A program made the position numbers and the translations under genes. 64,000 nt of DNA from positions 186,001 to 250,000 of the forward strand of contig WHUZ01000017.1 of NCBI GenBank assembly GCA_015179045.1, written 5' to 3'. Every line of letters starts with the position of its first letter. The first letter of the stretch is position 1. Of this stretch, positions 38,101-50,256 are shown piece after piece. The notes beneath the pieces are model-generated. The model made no database searches and had not been told where the DNA came from. It was given only the letters and a program-made list of their open reading frames with translations. Origin of the DNA: Kalaharituber pfeilii. Lineage: Eukaryota > Ascomycota > Pezizomycetes > Pezizales > Pezizaceae.

Positions 38101-40164
38101 GGAAAGAAACTGATAGAAAGCGGTTGACAGACATGAGCGTTACAGTAAGGTATAGCGCCAGTGTGAATAACCGTCTTCAAGAAAAAGAGAGGTATTATGG
38201 ATATTGAGGATTAGAATTATGAGTTTAGTAGCTATCTTCCTCAATCAAGCCAGCCGGTGTGTAGTTCATGAAAAGCTGGATCCAAAGTAAGCATGCTGTT
38301 CAACTATGTTCAGGGTAGCTAGGGACTCCCTGGAATGTTTGTAGGATAGTGAGTGCACTGGACCAGGAATAGAACCTAGCAGCAAGTTGATTGTGAGGTC
38401 GTTCCTGCAAGAACAGGGCAGAGCCTGGGGAGGCGAGGTGAGCAACCACTATGGGCACGGTGTGACTTCTTCAAGGTTGCAGCGGCTGAGGAAGGGCTAA
38501 TCACTTGCGTCACAAAGGGTAGCCAAATCTCGATGTGTGGTCACCTGCCCACAAAGTGCTTAGGACTTGCCGTATGAAGCTGAGAGCAGTAGTACCTCAA
38601 CGTACCAAGATGTCCACATCTATTTGTGCTAGCACTGATTAGAGCCAGTGGCCATCATATCGACATCCAGCAGAGAGGGCTATATCTGAAGTCATGGCAC
38701 CCCGTATGTATACATGTAGGCAAAAGTCCGGATCGCGCACACCATGTGACTGATATGAGGGTACCCTTGCGGGAAATGCCCCAAAATGCGTTGGACACTG
38801 ACACAGTACGTGTCCTAGTCGATTGATCAATCTAGCTATAGCCCGCCGTCACGGTTGACAGATCGATGCATATAGTAGGTAGCTCATGCTACGAATGTGC
38901 AAGGTACAAGGCGCTACCAGAATATACATTTTGTACGGGGTATATACAACTAATAGAATGGTTCGATATAAGGCTGTACTGATCATGATGTTATGTCTAA
39001 TAATTCATGGGAGGTCTGCAAAAGCGAATATGCTCTGACTTTTGGTTGGTAAGTATAAGTACTTAACGTGGTCTATGTAGGTATCAATAATGTTCAAATT
39101 GTACCAGTACTTACTGAACCATATTACACCCGCCTAGAGCATTATTAAGATGCCAGTCCTGAGGGCTTATGGACCGTGAACAAGATTCTGTATTTGTATA
39201 TAACCAACCAACATACTGCATTGCCAGACATCATTCTCAAATCCTCATGTCAACCGATATAATGAGTGCGAAACCTGTGCTGTGACCAACATCATAGAAA
39301 GCAACTAGTAAGCAAGATGGGTTCATGAATTATGATATAGATAATCCAAAACTTCAATATGCTCCAGTAACAGCTTATCCGATACACACTATGCTCGTCT
39401 TCAGCTCGAGATACGTAATATGACATGGGCAGACCTAGCACCCCAAATGAAAAGGCCAAAGAAAAATAATTCGAGATAAACGAAAACGAAGGTCAGGGTG
39501 GACTTTGCCAAAAGCCCCAATGAAATCTACCAATTCGTAACAGACAGCATATATAGGTACACACAGCATAAGTATGCATACTAGCATAAACGCATACATT
39601 CTACCCAGTATCGGCTCAAAGCCGAGACTCAACCCCAGTACACAGGTGGACAGACAGAATCAAGGTATAAAAAACCACAAGTGAACAGATGCTTCCAACG
39701 ATAAACCATTGGGAAATCAAAAAAAAAAAAATTTGAAATGAAGGCATAATGTCAATGCACTTCTGGAAGAATGCTGCCAAACAGTGACGGTGTAGAGGCA
39801 GTCGAAAAGCTTTCAAGATTAATTCCCTTCTGTAATAGCAGTGTGAGAAATAGGTGGTCTAGCCCCCTCCTCTGTCGCTCAATTAAGGGTAAGTCAAGCC
39901 CCAATTCATAAACCGAGTTTCTCATATAACGTGGCAAAATTGCATACTCCATGTTAATGTTGCATTCATGTTTGCTAACCGCTTGCTAGTGGGAAATGTT
40001 CATGTGATGATAGATGATATACCCCCTGACCCTGCCGAGTACCATAAACGAAATTTTCAACGGCGTGCATCGTCCAACAATTATCTGTTGATCGAAGCAA
40101 AACAAAATAACGAAGAGAAAGGAAAAAAGAAAAATAAAAAAAAATGAAAGAAACTAAAAGAAAT

Positions 40165-40246
40165 GAAAATGAAAATGAAAATGAAAATGAAAATGAAAAT
40201 GAAAATGAAAATGAAAATGAAAATGAAAATGAAAATGAAAATGAAA
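40165..40246. repeat. (GAAAAT)n hexanucleotide array, about 13-14 units
   Basis: Nearly perfect tandem GAAAAT units, preceded by imperfect GAAAT/GAAAG units. It lies about 110 bp beyond the stop codon of the velvet gene, in its 3' flank. Confidence 0.95.
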
Positions 40247-40357
40247 AAAAGCCACAACTAAGAAGCAATAAATGGTTACAGGCCAAAAATATATAACTTG
40301 AAAAGAAAGAGAATAGAAAGATTCCAACCTTGTCTTTCCAGTGTTTGACAAGCCATC

Positions 40358-41766
40358 TTATTTTTCCCCGTTACGAGTTGATGATGTACGCTTCTTTGGG
40401 ATAGTGGATCTGGTAGTCAATGCTTTTTCTTCTTCATCTCCACTTCCCGAAGCGCCGGAAGTTTTTTCATTGCCCTTTTTGACAGAAATTGCGCATCCTT
40501 GGCGCTTGAGCGCTTTTGTGAGTGCTGTGCTCGGCCGCATCCCAGGAAATTCCTTAGCAGTATAGACTGTGAAAACTTCACTCGTAGTTTCAGTAATCAC
40601 CGGTGTATACTCTTGCAGCGATTCACTTGGCTCTAGTCTCGTAAGGACGAATCGTAATCGGTATTTACCGTGCGTTCGGCAAGATAAATCAGGGAAGCAA
40701 AAGAAACAGCCCTCTTTGCCTTCCTCATCAGAACCAACAAATGGAGAGGAAACCAGCGTTCCCATCAGTCGTCTAGTTAGTCTTTTATCTTGTCCAGTAA
40801 GAGCTGTTTCATCGGTCTGCCCATCTACACTCCACAAAGTGCAATGTACTACGTTAAAAGGGTAGCGGAGTTCTGATGAATCCGAGCGTCCATTGGAGTC
40901 ATTGACAATAAGCTGAACTATTGGTGGTGGATCTATGACTCTGCGATCTCTTTCTCCAAATCCACAAGCTCTTGCGGCCACAGGCTGTTGCCGTACTGTG
41001 ATTCGGTATCTCCCGGAGCTGCAAAAGCGTCAGTAACTAAATAGTCCCCTAACTGAGTTCAAAGGAGCAGACTGACTTGCGGTTGACCGGCATTTCTCTT
41101 CTAAAGTTTCCAACTTCTTCAACGGAATTAGGTTTGAACCTACACATGGGGAAGGTTTGCTCGTCTTGATAGCTTTCGTCAGGGCTCCTTTTCACAGTGT
41201 AGGTGGGTGATGGAATTATTGTGGTTAGACTTGATCGCTCACTGCTTCAAGTATCAGTGATCCTGCTCGATGGTACTGAGTTGATTTTATACTCGCCTTC
41301 TATTTTCCTGAGGGGCCTCGTTGCTGTACCTTCTGGAGGAACTATATTCTGAGCGCTGATCATAACTGAAGCACACAGGGGTGGAATATGATGGAGTTGA
41401 TGCAGTTGATGAATATGCTGGTGCTCGGTCGGGTAAAATTCGATCATAGCCCATTGAAACCCGTCTGAGATTGATATCAGATTGATTCTGCGCAGCATAC
41501 GAGGCTGGGGAGTTTTGAGATGGAGGTATGTGCGGCGTATGCGGGGCGGGTGGATGGTGTTGCATTGTCGATCCTCCTCCCCCTAGGCCTGTAGATATCG
41601 ATATCGGGGCAAGATGCGGTCCGTTATAGTTACGCGGGGCATAACCCCCGCTAGACTGTATAGGCGGAGGAAGATGATTTGAATTGAAGGTGCGGGGGGG
41701 TTCCGACACGGTTCCTAACGATGGATCCCGTGGGAATATTGGGGGAGGGGGCCTCGGCGACATCAT
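40358..41766 (-). CDS. velC: Velvet-domain transcription factor, VelC type
   Basis: Velvet proteins are fungus-specific DNA-binding regulators of development and secondary metabolism. Minus strand exons 41766..41293, 41237..41077 and 41018..40358 join in frame to 431 residues. Residues 1-158 are Pro/Ser/Tyr-rich and disordered-looking. Exon 2 is basic and acidic linker. The velvet domain starts at about residue 215 (RYRITVRQQPVAARACGFGERDRRVIDPPPIVQL) and continues with PFNVVHCTLW, RRLMGTLVSSPFVG, GCFFCFPDLSCRTHGKYRLRF and KEFPGMRPSTALTKALKRQG. The tail has a basic cluster (PKKRTSS) that may be a nuclear signal. The GFGERDRRVIDPPPIVQ and FPDLSCR blocks fit VelC better than VosA, VelB or VeA. 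Intron 1 (41238..41292) needs a GAG acceptor to keep phase, which is unusual and is the weakest part of the model. Confidence 0.88.
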
Positions 41767-44700
41767 TCAGGCACATTCATCGACTGGGGACAGTCGGGGT
41801 CCAAGAGGTGAGTATGTTCAAACACTCGTGGCAATGCGATATGAATATGACAACAAAGCAGTATATGGGATAAAGGCGCGCGTGCGCCTCTTGAGCAATC
41901 GTGCTGCGATTCTCCGACAAGGCGGTTATGACTTTACTCTTTCCTCACTCTGATATTGTTCTGTATATGTCCAATACGACCGGTGAATACCGGCGGCCCG
42001 TGTTGCTTGCGCCCTGGAAATTGTGAATCGATTAGGAGATTGGAATGTTGCGGGTTGGTAGTGCTTTCGCACAGATCTCTTTGAAGCCCAGGGGCCTGAT
42101 GGCGAAACAATCGTATCCTTTTACGATGGCCGAGAAATGAAGTGGAACCTAACGAATTGGCCGCAGAATCGAGACCGACGTTGCCTATCAGGGAAGCAAG
42201 CGGGGACACGGAGGGGTGGGGGACGTTGGACGTCAGAGACCCTCTCCTGGGCAGAAGCTTTCGTAATCTATCTCTTTTTCGATTTTTTCTCAATTTTACC
42301 TTTTTCCTTGTTGTCCTGCAAAGGCCGATCAGACTCAATACAACCGGGTCATACAGTTTTTCTGGGAGAAGTGATACAGCTGAACAGAGAAATGTATAGC
42401 CAGATGGTCGTGAAGCCCAGGGGGTTTTGTAGCTTTGTGCGAAGATAGGACCCTTGCAACGGTGACGATGGAAAAGAGGTCTTTAATAATCTAGAAGCAG
42501 GGCCTAGCGGTATGTGCAGACGAGTCGTCAGAAACTTGAAGGGTACCGGAGGTAGGGATACTATTCGCTAGTGGAGGAATTTTTGGGGGGTGGTTGCTAC
42601 TTGCTGCTGCTGCTGCTGCTGCTGGAGGTGGTGGTGGTGGCGGGGGGGGAGAGGGGGGGGGGGATATGGTAGCAGCGAGCGATACTACCTACGGTGCTAA
42701 CCAGCCTGCGACCAGTCGATAGAAGCGAGCCGACAGGAATGTTTCAAGTTGGCCAGTGAATCGGTGACGGCGGCCGGACGGGCAAGACGGAGGACGGACT
42801 TTAAAGGGGGAGGTTCATGCTGGGGCACGCGCAGCAATGGGGCGAATGGAGCAGTCTCAAGTGCAGTGCTGGTGCATGGAGGGCCCAAGCATTGCAATGG
42901 CCTACTCAGGCACTCTTCAGCACAGGCTGGCGGGAGCGTGCTCTCGCTTCGAGCATGGCGATGGGGGCACGAGGGACTGCGGGGCCAAGTCGAGGCATCT
43001 TAGCTTATGGCGACGGCGAGGAGATTCGGGGGAAGGGGGGGGGATGGGGTTTGGGCGGAAGGGGGGAAGGGGGAAGGGGGGTGAGGGGAGGTGATAGTTC
43101 CGGGGGGAGCGAGGGAAGGAGGGGTACATGCGAAGCCAGGCATCTGCTTGCATGCAATAGCCGGGAAAAAACAGCACATCGACATCAGCCAGCCCGCTTG
43201 GCCCACATCTGCTGCATCGACACATCTAATTGCGCCTCACCTGGGTCCATGCCGGGCCCATGCCGGCTCCGAGGACACTACTTGCCCACCGCCCGCCCTC
43301 GCCCCGCCGCTCCGCGCATGTATCAAGCAGGTACACACTGGCCTGCGACCCAGCCGCCCGCCGGTGGATGGCCGTAGAGTAGCCTCGAGTGGCAGAGAAG
43401 CCAGCCAGCGCTTGCAGCCGTCACTCAGCAGGGTCCCTCCGTGTGGTGTATTAGTACCACCAAACCTGCTTGTTGATATGTATCGCATTGGAAGAGAAAG
43501 TAAAGTAAAGTAAAGTAAAATGAAATGAAATGAAATGAAATGAAACGAAATGAAATAAAAGAACATAAAGAAAATAAAGAGAAGGAAAGCGGCGGCCAGA
43601 TCATGTAATCTCGGGCTATATGCCTGATCGCAATCCCAGCCCAGTTCATCCTCGTTGCTACGTTTACTTCGAGTCACATCATGTCCTCCACAGCACCTAT
43701 ACTAGTACTTGAGGTTTGCCGGTCTCAGATTGCCCAGTCCATCTAACCCCCTGACCCCAGCATCTGGCTACGAGATTAACCCAGCATATAGTCTGCGCAT
43801 ATATAAACAAGGACTAGTACTGGGCATCGCGCGTTCCTGATAGCCGTGGCTAAACTCAGCTTTGCCACGCAACTGTTGATGTTGGAGCCAGCGACACAGA
43901 TGTGACAAACTGAAGTGAAAATGATCATGAGAATCACTCCCCAACTCTACTTGTACTGTACGTAACATATGTGTACTGGGAATTACAGAGCATTGTTGGG
44001 ATCCTAGTAGTATGTATGGTTGTAATGTAGCTAGTCTCGCAACCCAGTAGCGGGTACATGGACATACATATCTAAATGCCTGCAGATTGTATGAACGGGT
44101 TAACACTTGAACCAATAACTACAGCTGCTTAAGCTAGGACTGATTGTTCTCAACCGACTCACCTCGAATATAGTCAGCTGGTTGTATTGAATGGGATGTA
44201 TCTATAGCCCCCTCACCAATGGGGTCAATCATTGATGAGTAGGCGTCTTGCAAATGCCACTTGCACGTAAGTATCTCGCGCCTTGCTAAAATGTGCTGCC
44301 AGTTGGTATCCAAGTAAGTAATATAGATGCTCACGAGACTATAAATGCTAGAACTATATTGTGCTTTATTGTAGATTCGATCCAACAGCGACGGTATATA
44401 AAACAACAGGTACCTCCTAAATATTATACAAATTTAAATCAAATAGCATTAGTATAAGTATTTCTATGATCTGTTAGTGATAATTCTTTGCAAGAAGGAA
44501 AGAGATAATATTAAAAGGAGGAAATTTCATAAATGTAAAAAGCACTTGCAATTCAAGCTTTCGTATTATTGTTGTTAGACTATGTCGATGCGTGCACCGG
44601 TATACACCTAATGGCTCTGCCTCTATGACGGAAGAAATCTCCATGAAGCTTGTGCCACCACCTACACCATGGAGACAAGATACTGCCATGGAGATATAGA

Positions 44701-45621
44701 GCACTAAATGTATCTATGCATATATCTAGAAGATCTGACAAGGATCTTGGCATGAGACCGCACGCCAGCTGATTTGGATATGATAACAAATCTGTACTAG
44801 ATAATCCAATGCTAGCCCTATTGGTTTCAGTTTGGCTTGGCACAGGCTCACGTTACCATTAGACAGACTGGCTTTGATCTACCATACCTACTCGAGTAGT
44901 CTCTCAGAGACTATGATTGCATAACGCTCATAGGGGGGCACCGCAACTTCGGAAAGCTGGTTGAATCCTTAAGGGCACTGGTTCTACTCTACATGATACC
45001 AAGCCTGGTGCAAATCTAATTCATCTGGCTTTATGGCATCAGAACTCGAGACAACGGGTCTAGACTGAGTTTGCCACAATTGGATGGGAAAGTCAGGAAG
45101 TCGAGTAGCAGTTCAGCATATCGTTTTCATAAATACAGCACAGGTGCACTGGACTTCTGATTCTAGCACTGTTTAATTATGTACGTATTATTAAAGTGGT
45201 TCACTATTACTAGTTATACTGCATGAGTGCATACTTCTTTGATGAATATGTCGTATTTGATCATCTCAAGCTTACTTGTAAGGTACATACATCATAGTCT
45301 GGTTGACATACATCAATATGAAAAGTGACACCTAATAAAGTGTTCGAGTGAAATGCTTTAGGCTAGATTTGTGAGCAGTTAACTTTGGTTGCACCTCGTG
45401 TTGTTCATTGCATCTTTCCACTTTGCCGATACATCTGATATTGTAATTGAAGTAGGATTTTCCACTGCAGTCTCAGCACAAAAGACTAGCCTCAGGCGCC
45501 TTGGACGGCAGGAGATTTTGCTGGCATCATTTAGAGACTTCAAGGATCACCGGGGACGACAAGGGTGCCGAGACACAGCGTGGGAACGGTTTTTCCGGTC
45601 TACTAGTATTCCTCATGAGAC
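41767..45621. other. Region upstream of velC, GC-rich then balanced, no gene seen
   Basis: The velC promoter side includes a CTG/GGT microsatellite and G tracts (about 42605-42665) and G-rich blocks up to about 43100. A tetra- to pentanucleotide AAAGT/GAAAT array lies at about 43497-43560. One CTAGTCTCG motif lies at 44031-44046. No coding signal could be supported. Confidence 0.5.
43497..43560. repeat. AAAGT/GAAAT simple repeat
   Basis: AAAGT units change into GAAAT units over about 60 bases; no interruption by unique sequence. Confidence 0.85.
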
Positions 45622-45623
45622 TA

Positions 45624-46240
45624 CAGGTCACCCTGGCTATAATGAAAGCCAAGAAGCTGACCAGTTTTCACCATAACGAGGGGTCACGTGCTGGGCCCCA
45701 AGGCAGGGAGGGGTGAAAAACATTGTCAAATGTGGAAATTTTCACTGTATGATATTCAGATCTCAAGTGCGATTCGGTTCCTTACTAGGCCGCCAATATC
45801 ATGCCTCCTCAATGCTGCTTTAGACGCCCACCTGTAGAGAAATGGAAGGTATGACAGCGCCCAGCAGAAATGATTTCAGAAGAGTTATGAGCTAATTATT
45901 TCCTAATCCCAATGGCAAGCTAATGGCAATATCTTCAATGTCTATGATATTGAAGCAGTCAGATACACTAAAATTTTTTTTTTCCCCTTTTTGTATTGAG
46001 ATATCTTGAATTAAATCTCCACTCTGCTAAGCCTATTACATTAGGCAGTACTGAGGCTACCCCCCGGTATTTCACTATAGCAAGTAGACTTTACCTGTAG
46101 CTGAATTAATTAGTCTTGAGAAGTTCTTCATTTTCACTACAACCAGGGCGTTTTAGCTGCGTGCGCAAACGATCTCGCCCATTCCTTGACCATAGCCAGG
46201 ATTTCACTATCAAGAGTTTCATTATAGCCAGGGTCACCTG
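45624..46240 (+). mobile_element. 617-bp non-autonomous TA-flanked element, left copy of an inverted pair
   Basis: Begins CAGGTCACCCTGGCTATAATGAAA and ends with the inverted form TTTCATTATAGCCAGGGTCACCTG. Both ends are bordered by TA (45622-45623 and 46241-46242), the target signature of Tc1/mariner-pogo transposons. Motifs like TTCACTATAGCCAGGG recur near both ends. Inside is a remnant frame beginning ATGCCTCCTCAA that parallels the better-preserved copy to the right. It is too short for a transposase and contains no intact frame. Confidence 0.75.
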
Positions 46241-46389
46241 TACTCCCTTCTCTACTCGGTTTCTGCCGTTCAAGCACATATGCACAAATTGCTACTTGCA
46301 CCTATTTATGAATAAGCAACTCGCTTGCAATTGGCATCAAGGTCAAGGTGATGGAAGTGGACACTTGTTTCATTTTCGAGCCGGGAGTA

Positions 46390-46986
46390 CAGGTGACCCC
46401 GGCTATAGTGAAGGAATGGATGAGATCGTTTGTGCACGCAGCTAAAGCACCCTGGCTATAGTGAAAAGAAGTGCTATAGTGAAAGTGAAGGACTTTTCAG
46501 GACTAACTAATTCAGCAACAGGTAAAGTCTACTTGTTATAGTGAAATATCGGGGGCGTGGCCTCAGTACTGCCTTATGTAATAGGCCATTCAAGATATCT
46601 CAATACAAAAGAGAAAAAAAACAAAAAAAACATTTAGTGTATCTGACTGCTTCAATATTTATAAAAATTGAAGATAATGCCACTGGCTTGCCATTAGGAT
46701 TAGGAAATAATTTGCAGAAGTCTTTCTGAAGTTCATTTCTCCTGGGTGCTGTCCCGCTTCCTGGCGAGTGCAACATATCTTCCATTTCTCTAGAGCTGGG
46801 CGTCCAAAGCGGCGTTGGGGAGGCATGATGCTGGCGGTCGGGTAAGGAACTGAATTTGCACTTGAGATCCGTATATCATACACTGAAAATTTCCCGATTT
46901 TTCTCACCCCCTGCCTACTTTCGGGGCCCCAGCACGTGACCCCTCGCTAGAGTGAAAACTCGTTATATCATAACCAGGGTTGCCTG
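46390..46986 (-). mobile_element. 597-bp non-autonomous TA-flanked element, inverted right copy
   Basis: Starts CAGGTGACCCCGGCTATAGTGAA after TA (46388-46389) and ends CCAGGGTTGCCTG before TA (46987-46988). On the minus strand its interior matches the left copy over most of its length: GAGGGGTCACGTGCTGG near the outer end, the stretch after ATGCCTCCCCAA, and GAAGCAGTCAGATACACTAAA. A minus-strand frame (MPPQRRFGRPALEKWK...) may be the remnant of a transposase N-terminus. About 150 bp separates the two copies. Confidence 0.75.
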
Positions 46987-46988
46987 TA

Positions 46989-49900
46989 GACATGACGCTT
47001 GAGTAGAAATAATAGTACGCGGCAACCAAACGACATGAGGTAATGTACTAGTCTCGTGAACCAGACCCTATTGTGCTTAGTAAGCTCGTATGGCATTTGC
47101 GCACTCGCCTCGTAATGTACATAAAACATACATATCATACAGTACACAGCCCGGGACCAGTCTCGAGTCGAACTACAACGGAGTGATTCCCGCGTACCAC
47201 CACGTGCATAGCTGCAAGTTTGAGTTGCGCCATACCCTAGCTGAAGGGGCGCGCTAGATTTCGGAATTTAATTGTTGCGTTTAGCCTCATTCGGTCGCAA
47301 CGTGTAGTTGTGTCACCGGGACAATTCCCCCAAAAGTTATCCTATGGTAGTCTGGTTAATCCTATGGCCCCGTAATTTGCGTCCTATTATGCTGTGTCCT
47401 GTTTTAGGCAGGTATCAGGGTGTGTCGTCTTCCATGGAACATGACCCGACGCCTAGGGGCTTGGTATGAGACTAACCCGACGCCGTCACTAAGGGTTTTT
47501 TTCCGAACAAGCCACCAAAATTCATATGATATTGCAAGTAACTACTAGTAGCAGGTAGCTTCTATACTTAGTACTCAGGTACTGGGAATATTGCATGCAT
47601 TGTATTATTAGGTATTGTATTGCTTTCTTCGAGTTTGTTGAACTTATACATGCAATTCTTTTACTAGTTATAAATTTGCCTGCAAACTATCATGTGAATT
47701 GGGTTGGAGAGCTGATACAGTTCCTTGCCTGGTACCGCTACTACGCCTAGAGCTTTTCGAGGCGCCATGCAAGACTACAGATTACCAGACCACTCTTCTC
47801 CCGCGGGACGCTAGGTAATACTGGATGCAGGAGAATGCAAGCAGTACATCCTGCAAGTACGCTACACGCACCTGTCCCTATGAGGTCCTCGGCAACTTTT
47901 CATGATTCGCTATTCACCAAAGGAGCTTTCAACAATACCTTGACGCCATAAATCCATATAACGCTACTACGTAAAGTTGGAATGGGGATAGGGAAACATG
48001 GATCCCTTTGAAAGGAAAGGCGCGTACACGACATTATAATAACATCTAACGAATCACGAAGCTTAGAGATGGGCACGTCATGCCGTGCTCCTGCTCTTCC
48101 CTTTTCCCCTCTAGTTCTAACTGATCCTGGGTCGAGCTTTTGGGTGCCCAAACCTTCTTCTACATATTGTGACATTCCCATTCCCTCCCCTTCCCTCCGA
48201 CTTCACTGTACGGTGAAAAGATTTACGAGAACCGGGGCTAAGTAACGCCAATTGCTACAGGATTCCTGGGAAAGCAGGGTGAGGCTGGTCTGATTGCCAC
48301 ACGGTGAGAGCTGCCCTGGCTAAATGGGCATTATGCTGGGTAAATGCCTCATGAATAAGGCTTCAAAACTGTTACTCACATGACTTTAAGAATGATTCAC
48401 ATACAGAGGTATTGTATTGACACTGGTCGGGGCATAGGTGCGTGGGCCATGCACGGGCAAATTCTATTGTGTAGGGGATGCTAGATTCCAATACTGACTA
48501 CCATGGATATGTCGACGTTTGTCCAGTGAGCGTACTGAAGAAGCCAATCTTTATGGCCTGTCTAATACCGACAATGGTCATACTCATGGAGTCCAAGGTG
48601 GGAATGCATGTGGAGTCACTCTAGTCTCGTAACCAGGAGTCACTCTACAGTAGGCAACAACGTCCCGAGAAATTATCGATGCATCCCTCTAAAATAGTAG
48701 AATCGCTGAAGATTAAAATTGGGCACATGGTATAGCCTGTGCTAAGTAAGTGTCTCATAAGGTTTCTGTGTTTCACAAAAAAAAAACTCACAAAAAAGGC
48801 AGTTCTTGATTCAACTGACCTAGTTTCAGCAGGAATCTTTTTGGCCACTGGCTAGTCCCGCTGGCTGTTATCATGGAACGCCAGCTCCCCTTTTGCTGCA
48901 TACACACTAAAATTTGTGTGCCCTTCTTAAGTCCTTGAACTTGTGCCCTGCAAAGCTTGCTACTCCACAAGTTACCGAGCCACAAATAACAATGGAGATA
49001 CCCCACAGTTAATGCATTAGCAACCAATAATGGAGCTGGACGGGGTCAAAACCGGGTCCACAACAGAAAATCCACGGGATCGTTCACCGGCTCAACGGTT
49101 CCGAGGCTGGGCACCGGTTATTATAGGTAGCTATGCTTCAATTCTTTGTTTTTACCCACCTTTAGATAACATCTAATGCTATATGTGCGTAGATGAATGC
49201 TATCCCATGATCCTCTCATCGTTGGCTTTTCAAACTTGAAAAGCAGGTTCTCTCATTGGCCCTTGAAGTAAGTTTATAGATCAAAGACCCACTGGTGGAT
49301 ATCTTCATGAACATACAGGTACAACTCATTAAATTAAATCGAGCGCCTAGTTACACCAGGTCTTGAGTCTTCCATCCTCCTTGCATTGCCGGTATACGAA
49401 CAAGTGTTAAGGGGCCCCCACCTCTCATGAGGCCTCGTGACCGTTTTGAGCTTGGAATCTATGATAAGACAAGGGATGTCATTCGTCAATTAATGTTTGT
49501 GGTTTCACATGAGATATCCTGGCTCTGGAAATTGTGCGGGGTAGATTCAACCGAGACTTGGAACAGGGACTTTGGACCCCCTAAGTTAGGAGAACAAGTG
49601 TAAGTGTACAGCTGGGGAAGATGGAATAAACTGCGAAATATATTAAGCTTGATGCACAAGCTTGAAGATAACTGGATTTGGAAGAGTTCCCAGCTCCCCT
49701 ATATTGTGGTTTCCAGCCCTCGCATGTCATGATGTCTAGCCAGTCGCCGAGAATACAGTACTGTTACATGCCACTCAGACGTTTTGAAGCTTGATGGCGT
49801 CGCATCAGCCTTGAACTCTGAATTCATGAAACAGACACCATTTGCACAAGCGGTACAAGCAGCGTGCACTTACACATTAATTTTGGAGCACAAAACGTCA

Positions 49901-50256
49901 GCGATGGAGCGCCCTGGCCAAGCCCGAATACACCTCTACTGGTCGTCGTATTTTCCACCTGCAGGTTGGTTCACCTCTTGATCGCATTCCCCTGGAGAGC
50001 ATATTAGTCTACAAATGTGTTTGTTTGTTGTGAATAGGCACGTGCGCCACAGCTTTGCCAGCCAAGCTTTGCGGCTCCGGTAGATCGATGTCTCACTCCA
50101 CCCCGCAATATGATGGCGCGCCGAGCTAATCCTCACCTCACAGCAGCAATCCCACAGCGTCAACAACTCGAGGCAGCCCAATTCCCTCACGCGCGTCGCC
50201 ATTGAAATCTTGCTTCTCGGCTGCATGTTAGGCCGGGCCTTCGCTACTGCTCAACA
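46989..50256. other. Gene-free region between the element pair and the Bin3-type gene
   Basis: No gene recognised. It contains two copies of the CTAGTCTCG-(T/C)(A)AACCAG motif at about 47048-47066 and 48621-48637. The final 200 bases are the likely promoter and 5' UTR of the methyltransferase gene. Confidence 0.45.

Larger units (their letters stand above)
29145..40357. other. 11-kb gene desert
   Basis: No gene family was recognised on either strand. The longest frames (for example at 34273-34716 and 32057-32578) lack protein-like composition or splice support. It contains an 88-bp mini element (35073-35160), a 22-nt A run (36886-36907) and a GAAAAT array near the right end. It probably consists of old, heavily mutated repeats. 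Confidence 0.5.
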
